10,390 nt of DNA from Thermodesulfobacterium sp. (GCA_021163085.1 JAGGXL010000029.1:1-10390); one strand, 5' to 3'; counted from the stretch's first letter, positions 1 through 6,592 are shown. Program-made: numbers and translations. The notes: generated by a model not told the origin, from the sequence alone.

Positions 1-94
1 AAGTTAATTATTAGAAAATAGAAATTAAACATGAAAGACTACTCTCATTACTTTCTTATAATTTTTAGATATTGTTATTTGGAAAGGGAAATTT

Positions 95-119
95 CTGAAA
101 AAGTTCGAATTTTTTTCAG
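95..119. repeat. Imperfect 25-base inverted repeat
   Basis: The arms CTGAAAAA and TTTTTCAG are perfectly complementary over 8 bp and flank a 9-base centre containing the palindrome TTCGAA. No T-tract follows on the + strand, so it is a poor terminator for upstream transcription. It could be an operator for the cytochrome gene about 170 bases downstream or a transcript hairpin. It could also be chance in AT-rich sequence. Confidence 0.3.
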
Positions 120-277
120 ATATGCTCATCCTAATTTTATACTTATCAGATTATTTTATTACTGGACCTGGATCTATATCCTTTATAAGCTTTTTACATT
201 GGAAAAGTTTCTCATATCTTTGATTTCAACCAAAAAAAGATTTGCTACATTAAACAAAAATCAAAAATAAAAATTGC

Positions 278-285
278 AGGAGGTG
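278..285 (+). promoter_or_regulatory. Strong ribosome binding site of the pentahaem cytochrome
   Basis: AGGAGGTG lies 4 bases before the ATG at 290 and matches the anti-Shine-Dalgarno sequence almost perfectly. It fixes the start. The downstream half of the gene (after the TGA at 1235) has no such site, which argues that it is not translated separately. Confidence 0.85.
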
Positions 286-289
286 GGAA

Positions 290-1606
290 ATGAAACTGCG
301 AAAGGTACTATTTTTTTTAGGTCTGCTTTTGTTTTCACCTTTAGTTTTTACTTCTAATATCGAGGCTAAATATCCCTATAAAGAACCTCTTAAGAAGAAG
401 GCTAAGACCTTAGAAGAATTAGCTGCTATGTATGATTCTTCTGCGTGTGAAAGCTGTCATGCGGATAAAGCAGAGCAATGGAAAAAAAGTTTACATGCTC
501 GTTCCATCTTTGGTACTGGAAGAACTGCAGCTACAATTTATACAGTTTATAAGGTAGCGCTTAAGAACTTTCCTTATTCAGGGGTTAAGGATATTAAGGA
601 TGTAAAAGTGGAACATTTGATGTTATGTGCTAAATGCCATTTGCCACAATTAGAAGATGCAGAAGATTCTGTTGCTCAAGAGATTGTTAAGCTTGCCATT
701 GATTTTATAGAAGGTGATGAAGAAACCTATGAAAAAGCTGCAGAAAAACTGCAAATGGTAAACATCAATTGCTTAATTTGTCATCAGAGAAATGCGATTA
801 TTCACAAATGGGTTGAAGGATATCCAGAAAAGAATGTAGTTTATGGTTTTAAAGCGGGATTTCATCCCTACGAAAAGATGCCCGAAATTGGTGTTAGTAG
901 AGCTTTAAGGGAATCAATCTTTTGTGGACAATGTCATGGTTTAGGACCAAACCTCGAGTTAGATGAGCCTTCTCAGTGTGCTACAGCTTATGGTTCTTAT
1001 TTATATAATTATGTGGCTAAGGGAGGGATGAAAACCTGTCAAGAGTGTCACATGAAGGAAAGCGGGCTTGGACATAATATTCAAGCATACAGAGATAAAA
1101 AAATGCAGGAGATGGCTTTAGATTTTGAAGTAAATGCCCGCCCAGTCTATTGGAGAGATGGTCGTACTCTTAAACCGCTGATTTATGCAATAATAAATAT
1201 GCGAAACAAAGCGGGACATGGTATTCCTGATGGCTGACCTACACCAAACAGAATGGTCCTGGAAGTGACCGTCAAAGATTCAGCTGGGAAGGTAGTTTGG
1301 TCTAATAAAAAGGTATTTATGCCTGTACCTCAACAACTTGGGATGGGAGATAGGATGGGTAGAGGTCCTTACGATAAATCAGGATTACTGGCTGATTGGG
1401 CTCTTCATCCTTTAGAAGAAAAGCAGGAAGTATATCGTATTTTTCTTCCAACTAAGGATGGGAAACTTCCCTCCTTAGAGTATACATTAGAGGTTGAACT
1501 TTGGTATGACCCGTTTGGATATCGAGATGAGGAATTTTCACAACTTTTCCGTAAAGAAGTGAAGAAGATTAAGTTTTCAGAGAAAGAACCTTATCCTGGG
1601 GCTTGA
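290..1606 (+). CDS. Periplasmic pentahaem cytochrome c, candidate selenoprotein (in-frame TGA)
   Basis: Read through one TGA, this gives 438 residues. Residues 1-26 are a Sec signal peptide (KLRK, a hydrophobic core, probable cleavage after IEA), so the protein is exported. Five CxxCH haem c sites are visible: CESCH 53-57, CAKCH 113-117, CLICH 161-165, CGQCH 212-216 and CQECH 250-254. Additional histidines (for example 69, 172, 192, 262, 310) could be distal ligands. The C-terminal part (from about 300) has the GHxxPxG signature, a beta-strand pattern and a closing LWYDPF-like stretch. I associate this pattern with the C-terminal domain of many bacterial multihaem cytochromes. The TGA (residue 316) falls directly inside this signature, GHGIPDG-X-PTPNR. 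No other break occurs, and the downstream half lacks its own ribosome binding site. Selenocysteine is therefore the leading explanation; a nonsense mutation or sequence error (TGC or TGG to TGA) is the alternative. Likely role is electron transfer in the periplasm; the partner is unknown. A terminator follows immediately. Confidence 0.8.
1235..1237 (+). other. In-frame TGA, candidate selenocysteine codon
   Basis: The codon lies between GGC (Gly) and CCT (Pro) in an otherwise uninterrupted 438-codon frame. Translation continues in the same frame for 122 more codons, to a TGA at 1604-1606. The residue sits six positions after a histidine in a signature common to multihaem cytochrome C-terminal domains. 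Selenocysteine insertion is inferred; no selenocysteine machinery gene is present in this window. Confidence 0.6.
1251..1273 (+). promoter_or_regulatory. Candidate bacterial SECIS hairpin
   Basis: GGTC (1255-1258) pairs with GACC (1267-1270). The stem extends through T1254-G1271, then A1252-T1272 and G1251-C1273 with A1253 bulged. Above it, a C-U mismatch and a T1260-G1265 wobble can close a GGAA loop (1261-1264). The first loop G lies 24 bases after the A of the TGA. Known bacterial SECIS elements lie just downstream of UGA within the coding region and carry a G at the start of a small apical loop. The codons here (GTC, CTG, GTG, ACC, GTC) are unusually GC-rich at third positions for this gene, which fits constraint on the RNA. 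The stem is short and no folding energy was computed. Confidence 0.45.
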
Positions 1607-1613
1607 TTTTAAT

Positions 1614-1635
1614 AAAGGGGGCTATGCCCCCTTTT
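1614..1635 (+). terminator. Intrinsic terminator after the cytochrome gene
   Basis: A 9-bp stem, AAAGGGGGC (1614-1622) with GCCCCCTTT (1626-1634), closes a TAT loop and is followed by a T-rich stretch. It begins 8 bases after the stop codon. It separates the cytochrome gene from the Rieske operon and, being near-symmetrical, might work in both directions. Confidence 0.9.
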
Positions 1636-1708
1636 ATTATTTAATTTTATATTAGTCTTTGTTAGGATGAAATTGTAATCCCCTTCTTTTAAAATAAATT
1701 AACTTTGT

Positions 1709-1720
1709 TATAATTATAAT
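1709..1720 (+). promoter_or_regulatory. Probable -10 region(s) of the Rieske/cytochrome b operon
   Basis: Two consecutive perfect TATAAT hexamers occur at 1709-1714 and 1715-1720, about 42 bases before the proposed start codon. No good -35 hexamer stands at 16-18 bases; the upstream sequence is only T- and A-rich. Position after a terminator and before an operon makes a promoter here likely, but the exact element is uncertain. Confidence 0.5.
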
Positions 1721-1761
1721 GTGATTTACGATAGTTTTTTTGGGATATAAAAAATATTAAA

Positions 1762-2220
1762 TTGAAAGATAATCAATTGTATAATTCAAAAAGAAGACTT
1801 TTTTTAAAAAAAGTTATAAAATTAATTTTTATTGTAATAAGTTTTAGTTTTATTTCTTCAGTTTTGGCATTTTTAAAGCCTAAAAATCCAAAAAAGAAAC
1901 CTTATAGATTTTTTGAAATTCCCAGCGACAAGATTCCAAAAGAAGGTGTCAAAAGGGTTGATATAGCCATTGATGAGGAAAAGACTGTAAAAGTATTTCT
2001 TGTAAAACATAACAATTCATTAATTGCTCTTTCGCCTGTATGTACTCATCTTGGTTGTTTTGTAAATTTTGATAGAAACATAAATGAATTTGTCTGTCCT
2101 TGTCATGGAGGTAGATACAATATTGAAGGAAAAGTAATTAAAGGTCCTCCTCAAAAAAATCTTCAAAGATTCCCAATTAAAATAAAAAACAATAAAATTC
2201 TTGTTGGAATAAAAATATGA
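1762..2220 (+). CDS. Rieske [2Fe-2S] protein of a quinol:cytochrome c oxidoreductase
   Basis: This 152-residue protein has a Tat-type N-terminus (RRLFLK, residues 11-16) followed by one membrane segment (about 19-38), so it is exported folded and stays anchored with its cluster domain in the periplasm. The two cluster-binding boxes are intact: CTHLGC (94-99) and CPCHGG (112-117). They supply two Cys and two His ligands plus the two disulfide cysteines. A GPP turn follows at 128-130, as in the family. It moves electrons from quinol at the cytochrome b Qo site to an acceptor. The start is uncertain: TTG at 1762 is used here, but TTG at 1777 is in frame and also keeps the Tat motif. Neither has a good Shine-Dalgarno sequence. 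The stop overlaps the next start as ATGA (2217-2220), implying translational coupling. The equivalent gene is called qcrA or petC elsewhere. Confidence 0.9.
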   Translation: MKDNQLYNSKRRLFLKKVIKLIFIVISFSFISSVLAFLKPKNPKKKPYRFFEIPSDKIPKEGVKRVDIAIDEEKTVKVFLVKHNNSLIALSPVCTHLGCFVNFDRNINEFVCPCHGGRYNIEGKVIKGPPQKNLQRFPIKIKNNKILVGIKI

Positions 2221-2860
2221 ATATTATTGATTGGTTTCTTGACAGATTTAGATTAAAACCAGTTCACAGAGGTATTTTTGAAAGAGATATTCCGGAAGGA
2301 ATTAATTATTTATACTGTTTTGGTGGAATTGCTTTTACAGCCTTTTTATTATGTGTAATATCTGGACTATTTTTATCTTTTTATTATGTTCCTTCTGAAA
2401 AAGAAGCTTATTTGAGTATTCAGAGACTTTATGAAGAGGTATATTTTGGTAAATTAATGAGAGGAATTCATAAGTGGTCTGCTAATATTTTGATTATAAG
2501 CATTATTATTCATTCAATAAGAGTTTTTGTAACAAAAAGTTATAGGCCTCCAAGAGAATTAAATTGGATTGTTGGAGTTATTATTTTTTTTTTGTAATGT
2601 TAGAAGGCTTTACAGGATATCTTCTTCCATGGGATCAAAAAGCCTACTGGGCAACTGTGGTAGGAACAAATATTGTCGGTTCTATTCCTTTTTTTGGTAA
2701 AAGTTTGTTATTAATTATTAGAGGTGGATATGATGTCTCAGGAGTAACTCTTAACAGATTTTTTAGTTTTCATATTCTTTGGTTTCCATTAATCTTAGCC
2801 ATCCTTCTATGGGCACATTTTCATATGATAAAAAAACTTGGTATATCAAAACCATTATGA
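2217..2860 (+). CDS. b6-type cytochrome b, frame interrupted at a T10 run
   Basis: The frame opened at 2217 reads 126 residues, then hits TAA at 2595-2597 just after ten T (2584-2593). A -1 shift within the T run joins it to the frame ending at 2860. The joined protein has 214 residues, close to cytochrome b6 of b6f complexes (about 215). Both bis-histidine haem b pairs are present: H85/H99 in helix B and, in joined numbering, H186/H201 in helix D. The second pair has the 14-residue spacing of b6 rather than the 13 of bc1 cytochromes. Cys34 in YCFGG matches the cysteine that tethers haem ci (cn) in b6f and Firmicute QcrB proteins. The break lies inside helix C, so two separate halves are unlikely to be functional. 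Transcriptional slippage, ribosomal frameshifting, phase variation or a homopolymer error are all possible. The gene overlaps both neighbours by ATGA. Confidence 0.85.
2584..2597 (+). other. Homopolymer slip site (T10) followed by TAA
   Basis: Ten consecutive T precede G and the zero-frame stop TAA (2595-2597). One added U, or two removed, in the RNA restores the cytochrome b frame, as does a -1 ribosomal slip. The stop overlaps an ATG (2597-2599) in the second frame, so a stop-restart is formally possible, but it would split transmembrane helix C. Confidence 0.6.
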
Positions 2861-3213
2861 AAAAAAAGTTTTATCCAGATTACTTAATTGAAATTTTATT
2901 TTTTGTAATTGTAACCTTTGAAATAATTATTGTTCTTTCTTTACTTTTCCCACCTGTGATTGGCAGAGAAATTGATTTTGTATCATCCTATCAACCAAGA
3001 CCAGAATGGTATTATTTATGGCTTTTTTGGCTTTTGAGGTTTTTTCCAGCTGATATGGTTTTTGTTGGAGGACTTATTATCCCTTTGTTTATTCTTGGAT
3101 TTCTTATATTCATTCCATGGATTGAAAGATATATTGGCTGGAAATTGACTGCTTTAATAGGACTTATGTGTTTTTTACTGTTTCTAATCGGTACCCTTTT
3201 TGAAACTTTTTAA
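2857..3213 (+). CDS. Subunit IV-like C-terminal half of cytochrome b
   Basis: This 118-residue membrane protein has three predicted helices (about 10-31, 73-93 and 97-115). They correspond to helices E, F and G of subunit IV in b6f complexes, or the C-terminal part of cytochrome b in bc1. The Qo-site PEWY motif is intact at residues 49-52, followed by the usual LLRFFP stretch. It is shorter than chloroplast subunit IV (about 160), mostly at the N-terminus. The ATG at 2857 overlaps the cytochrome b stop as ATGA, which is why I prefer it to an upstream ATG at 2779 in the same frame that would overlap cytochrome b extensively. It assembles with the preceding cytochrome b and Rieske protein to oxidise quinol. 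No cytochrome c domain is fused to it, unlike Bacillus QcrC. Confidence 0.85.
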   Translation: MKKKFYPDYLIEILFFVIVTFEIIIVLSLLFPPVIGREIDFVSSYQPRPEWYYLWLFWLLRFFPADMVFVGGLIIPLFILGFLIFIPWIERYIGWKLTALIGLMCFLLFLIGTLFETF

Positions 3214-3226
3214 TTAATTTATTAAT

Positions 3227-3249
3227 AAAAAAGAGCTTTTGCTTCCTTT
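3227..3249 (-). terminator. Possible terminator of the - strand operon, in the convergent region
   Basis: Read on the - strand, an imperfect stem (an AGC/GCT core around an AAAA loop, one mismatch, two G-T wobbles, then AAA/TTT) runs directly into TTTTTT (plus-strand A run 3227-3232). It follows the interrupted small ORF by a few bases. The same hairpin could slow + strand transcripts from the cytochrome b operon, but lacks a T-tract in that direction. The hairpin is weak. Confidence 0.35.
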
Positions 3250-3253
3250 ACAA

Positions 3254-3473
3254 TCAACTTTTACCAATTTTCGTTCTGTTGTGGGAATGTCGTATCTTGC
3301 CAAAATAAATAAGATTTTCTGTTGCAGGATTATAAAGAAGACTACCAGCAGGTATATCCTTAAAGAACGTATCCTCGATATAAATTTGCATAGGCACCCT
3401 GAAGAACTTCAGTTAATACCTCTTGATTTAAATTGCTGTACTTTATGAACATCCTAAATATAAATCTGAGCAT
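3254..3473 (-). pseudogene. Interrupted small ORF, restored by +1 shift at CTT TAA G
   Basis: From ATG at 3473 (or 3452) a frame reads to TAA at 3360-3362. Skipping one base (3362) after CTT joins it to a second frame ending with TGA at 3254-3256. From the ATG at 3452 the joined product would be 65 residues. The fused sequence around the junction (LYRGYVL then KDIPAGSLLYNP) reads like ordinary protein, and the C-terminal half is rich in Tyr, Asn and Ile and ends basic. I recognise no family. Alternatives are a stand-alone 45-residue ORF from ATG at 3391 down to 3254, a decayed gene, or non-coding sequence. No start has a good Shine-Dalgarno site. The CTT-stop context resembles the +1 site of release factor 2 genes, but no well-spaced upstream Shine-Dalgarno-like element is present. 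Confidence 0.3.
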
Positions 3474-3481
3474 TAAATAAT

Positions 3482-3604
3482 TTATTTAATTTTTAGAGCT
3501 TTTATTATTATATAGGCAATAAGGACCGCTCCTGAAATTCTTATTACCCAGAGATACCAGGGACTGCTTTTTAAATAATTCCATATAAATTTCTTTTTAC
3601 TCAT
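3482..3604 (-). CDS. Small 40-residue single-span membrane protein
   Basis: ATG at 3604 overlaps the last codon and stop of hpt. It is preceded at 8 bases by AGAGGT (3613-3618 on the plus strand), a good Shine-Dalgarno sequence inside the hpt coding region, so translational coupling is likely. The product starts with a basic stretch (MSKKKF), then an aromatic segment (NYLKSSPWYLWV) and one hydrophobic helix (about residues 17-36), and ends basic (ALKIK). The charge pattern does not clearly settle topology. Nothing identifies its function. Its place as last intact gene of the dnaN-gyrB-hpt unit is the only context. Ribosome binding site, overlap and a sensible transmembrane pattern make it a likely real gene despite its size. 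Confidence 0.6.
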   Translation of the reverse strand: MSKKKFIWNYLKSSPWYLWVIRISGAVLIAYIIIKALKIK

Positions 3605-4133
3605 TTTTTATAACCTCTTTTATTTCAGGTAAGTGTCTAAATTTTTCAGCAAAATCAAGTCCATAACCTACTAAAAATCCTTTTTCTATCTCAAACCCTA
3701 CATAGTCTATGGGAATTTTTATTTTTCTCCTCTCTTTTTTATCGATCAAAACACATATTTTGATACTTTTAGGATTGAAACTTTTTATATAATCATATAA
3801 AAATTTTAAAGTAATTCCTGTATCTACTATATCTTCTACTAAAATTACATTTTTTCCTTCTAAAGGTAGTTCCACTTCTTTAGTAATTTCGATTTTTTCA
3901 GAGGATGTGTCAGACATTCCATAACTTTTTACCCTTACAAAATCAACTTGTACATTTGGATTTTTGATATTTCTAACCAAATCTGCTAAAAAGATAAAAG
4001 CTCCCTTGAGAGTCCCGATGAATATTACAGGAGTATTTTTATAATCTTTATTTATCTTTTGGGCTAATTCTTTTACTTTTTGATAAATTACTTTTTTTGA
4101 TATTACTAATTTTAAATTTTCTTTGGACTTCAT
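3597..4133 (-). CDS. hpt: Hypoxanthine phosphoribosyltransferase
   Basis: This 178-residue type I phosphoribosyltransferase converts hypoxanthine (and probably guanine) plus PRPP to the nucleoside monophosphate in cytoplasmic purine salvage. The PRPP-binding signature VILVEDIVDTG is at residues 96-106, with the two acidic residues E100/D101 and the DTG loop. The GTLKGAF loop near 40-46 and the DFVRVKSYG stretch near 64-72 are also typical. A C-terminal VGYGLDFAEKFRHLPEI segment matches the purine-binding end of bacterial Hpt. The length is normal for the family. ATG at 4133 lies 2 bases after the gyrB stop, so the genes are co-transcribed. Fusion of hpt to tilS/ftsH, common elsewhere, is not seen. 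Its 3' end overlaps the small membrane-protein gene. Confidence 0.93.
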   Translation of the reverse strand: MKSKENLKLVISKKVIYQKVKELAQKINKDYKNTPVIFIGTLKGAFIFLADLVRNIKNPNVQVDFVRVKSYGMSDTSSEKIEITKEVELPLEGKNVILVEDIVDTGITLKFLYDYIKSFNPKSIKICVLIDKKERRKIKIPIDYVGFEIEKGFLVGYGLDFAEKFRHLPEIKEVIKNE

Positions 4134-4135
4134 TT

Positions 4136-6586
4136 TTATATGTCAAGCTCTCTGTATTCTAATGCATGTTGATATATAAATTCTTTACGGGGTTCGACAT
4201 TTTCACCCATTAAAACAGAAAATATTTCGTCAGCCTTTTCTGCATCCTGAATACTCACTTTTTTAAGAACCCTTCTTTGTGGATCCATTGTAGTTTCCCA
4301 TAGCTGTTTGGGATTCATCTCTCCCAGACCTTTATATCTTTGAATGAAAAGACCTTTTCTACCTTCATCTCTTAAATACTGAAGAATTTCACTTATGGAA
4401 AAAATCCAATTATCCCAGGTTTTAATAGAACCTTTATAAGCAATCTGTAGTTTGTAAGAAACAAAGTTTTTAAAATTTTCAAATACTTTGCAAGCTTCTC
4501 TATAATCTTTTTCTAAAATAATTTCTGGTCCTACACGTGTTGAAATGAAACTTTCTTTTTCTGAAAATACAAAAAATTCATAATATTTGGGGTTATAGTC
4601 ACTTGATTTGATTTTAGAAATTTTAAAACCTAACTTTTTGTACTCCTGAGCAAGTTTTTCTATTTTAGAAATCTTTTCAAACATTGAAAGATTGGTGAAG
4701 TCACAACTTAAAAGAAGTAAAATTACATGATGGTGATAATTTTTCTTAAAAAGATTTAAAAGGAGGCGATCCAGTTTAGCACAGTTTAAAAAGAAGTTGT
4801 AAAAATCTTTTAATTCTATTTTTTCCTTGGGTAAGTCTTTTATAAAAAATGCTTTAACTTCCTTAGCAATTCTTTTTAAAATATATTTATCCAATTCTTC
4901 ATCGCTTTTTAGGTAAGTCTCTTTTTTTCCTTCTACCACTCGATAAAGAGGTGGTTGAGCAATAAAAAGCCATTCATTTTCTATTAATTCTGGCATTTGA
5001 CGGTAAAAGAAAGTAAGAAGAAGAGTTCTAATATGAGCTCCGTCTATGTCAGCATCTGTCATAATTATAATCTTATGATATTTACACTTTTCCAAACTAA
5101 ACTTTTCAGGTCCTATACCAGCTCCTAAGGCTGCAATTATACTTTTTATTTCTTCAGAAGATAACATTTTTTCAACATTGGCTTTTTCTACATTAAGAAT
5201 TTTACCTCTTAGAGGAAGAATAGCCTGAAACCGACGATCTCTTGCCTGTTTAGCGGATCCACCAGCAGAGTCTCCTTCCACGAGAAATATTTCTCTTTTT
5301 TCAGGATTTTTTTCAGAACAGTCTGCCAACTTACCAGCTACTAGGTAATCTTCTATCTCACTTTTTTTTCTTATCAATTCTCTTGCTTTCTTAGAAGCCT
5401 CTCTTGCTTTAGCTGTAAGAGTTATTTTTTGAATTATTTTTTTTGCTTCTCCTGGATTTTCTTCTAAAAATTTTAGTAAACCTTCATAAACAATGGATTC
5501 TACAATTGGTTTAACTTCACTATTCCCTAATTTCATCTTTGTTTGACCTTCAAATTGAGGATCTGGAACTTTAAGAGATATTACAGCACAAAGACCTTCT
5601 CTAACATCCTCACCTTCTACTTTTATTTTAAACTGCTTGGGAACTCTTTCATCAGAGATATATCTATTTATAGCTTTAGTTAGCGCGCTTCTAAAACCGA
5701 TAACATGGGTTCCCCCTTCCTTGGTATGAATATTGTTAACATAACTGTATAAAGTTTCTGTATAACCGGAGTTATACTGAATAGCTACTTCAACTTTAAC
5801 ATCATCTTTTTCTCCCGAGATATAAATAACTTTGGAATGAATGGGATTTTTTTTGGCATTTAGAGTTTTCACTAATTCAACAATACCACCTTTATGGTGA
5901 TATTTTTCTAAAAGACCTATTCTTTCGTCTACTAAATAAAATCTAATTTTAGGGTTGAGATAAGAAAGCTCTTTTATTCTTTTTCTAACTATATCTAAAT
6001 CAAATTCCAAATTTCCAAAAATTTCCAGATCAGGTTTAAACCTTATGAAAGTTCCTCTTTTTTTTGTTTTACCTACTATCTGAAGGGGACTGTCAGGAAC
6101 GCCCCTTTTATAGATTTGCCTATAGATTTTTCCATCTCTATGAACTTCTGCAATTAACCATTCTGATAAGGCATTTACTACAGAAACTCCTACACCATGA
6201 AGTCCTCCAGAAACTTTATATATTCTGTGATCAAATTTAGCTCCTGCATGGAGCCTTGTCATAACAAGTTCAAGTGCTGATACTCCTTCTTCTGGGTGTA
6301 TATCTATGGGTATTCCTCTGCCATTATCTTCACAACTTGCTGATCCATCTTTATGAAGAGTTATTTTTATCTCAGTGGCATAACCTGCTAAAGCTTCATC
6401 AACAGAATTGTCAAGTACCTCCCACAGAAGGTGATGAAATCCAGAAATATCAGTTGAACCAATGTACATTGCAGGACGGATCCTTACCCCTTCTAACCCA
6501 GAAAGCACTTTTATACTACGTGCTTCATAACTTTCAGAAATATTCATATCCTTCTCAAACTCCTTTTTCTGATTTGCTATTTGCAT
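4136..6586 (-). CDS. gyrB: DNA gyrase subunit B
   Basis: This 816-residue ATPase subunit of gyrase, with GyrA, negatively supercoils DNA. The GHKL ATP site is intact: EVLDN at 56-60 (general-base Glu and Mg-binding Asn), DNGRGIP at 87-93 and GGLHGVG at 127-133. QTK (348-350) supplies the transducer lysine. The Toprim domain has EGDSAGG (437-443, catalytic Glu) and DADIDGAH (511-518). Between about 570 and 735 lies an insertion like that in E. coli GyrB, absent from the short GyrB of Firmicutes, pointing to a Gram-negative lineage. The C-terminal QRYKGLGEMN...QLWETTMDP block is typical of GyrB rather than ParE. The start may really be M14 (ATG at 6547), preceded by AAGGAG at 6560-6565. The first ATG at 6586 has no clear Shine-Dalgarno site. 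dnaN ends 6 bases upstream, so the pair is an operon. Confidence 0.97.
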   Translation of the reverse strand: MQIANQKKEFEKDMNISESYEARSIKVLSGLEGVRIRPAMYIGSTDISGFHHLLWEVLDNSVDEALAGYATEIKITLHKDGSASCEDNGRGIPIDIHPEEGVSALELVMTRLHAGAKFDHRIYKVSGGLHGVGVSVVNALSEWLIAEVHRDGKIYRQIYKRGVPDSPLQIVGKTKKRGTFIRFKPDLEIFGNLEFDLDIVRKRIKELSYLNPKIRFYLVDERIGLLEKYHHKGGIVELVKTLNAKKNPIHSKVIYISGEKDDVKVEVAIQYNSGYTETLYSYVNNIHTKEGGTHVIGFRSALTKAINRYISDERVPKQFKIKVEGEDVREGLCAVISLKVPDPQFEGQTKMKLGNSEVKPIVESIVYEGLLKFLEENPGEAKKIIQKITLTAKAREASKKARELIRKKSEIEDYLVAGKLADCSEKNPEKREIFLVEGDSAGGSAKQARDRRFQAILPLRGKILNVEKANVEKMLSSEEIKSIIAALGAGIGPEKFSLEKCKYHKIIIMTDADIDGAHIRTLLLTFFYRQMPELIENEWLFIAQPPLYRVVEGKKETYLKSDEELDKYILKRIAKEVKAFFIKDLPKEKIELKDFYNFFLNCAKLDRLLLNLFKKNYHHHVILLLLSCDFTNLSMFEKISKIEKLAQEYKKLGFKISKIKSSDYNPKYYEFFVFSEKESFISTRVGPEIILEKDYREACKVFENFKNFVSYKLQIAYKGSIKTWDNWIFSISEILQYLRDEGRKGLFIQRYKGLGEMNPKQLWETTMDPQRRVLKKVSIQDAEKADEIFSVLMGENVEPRKEFIYQHALEYRELDI

Positions 6587-6592
6587 GAATTT

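Larger units (their letters stand above)
1..289. other. Gene-free leader upstream of the cytochrome gene
   Basis: No convincing gene lies here. The only sizeable open frame (31-270, +) has no ribosome binding site before its ATG, and its aromatic, Ile/Leu-rich composition is what translated AT-rich DNA gives. The stretch holds an imperfect inverted repeat (95-119) and a possible weak promoter: TTTACA at 193-198, a 16-base spacer, and TATCTT at 215-220. It also holds the strong Shine-Dalgarno sequence of the cytochrome gene. The promoter call is only a pattern match in AT-rich DNA. Confidence 0.5.

Noticed and set aside
31..270. 79-codon open frame on the + strand before the cytochrome gene
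   Set aside because: No ribosome binding site, and a composition typical of translated AT-rich non-coding DNA with no recognisable motif.
1253..1606. Separate gene starting at ATG 1253
   Set aside because: It is the same frame as the upstream cytochrome, has no ribosome binding site, and begins in the middle of a domain signature.
2595..2860. Functional split cytochrome b by stop-restart at TAATG
   Set aside because: The split would fall within transmembrane helix C; a single polypeptide of normal length is more reasonable.
3239..3448. 69-codon open frame on the + strand
   Set aside because: No Shine-Dalgarno site and no motif. The opposite strand here reads more like protein, and the frame lies in the convergent region.
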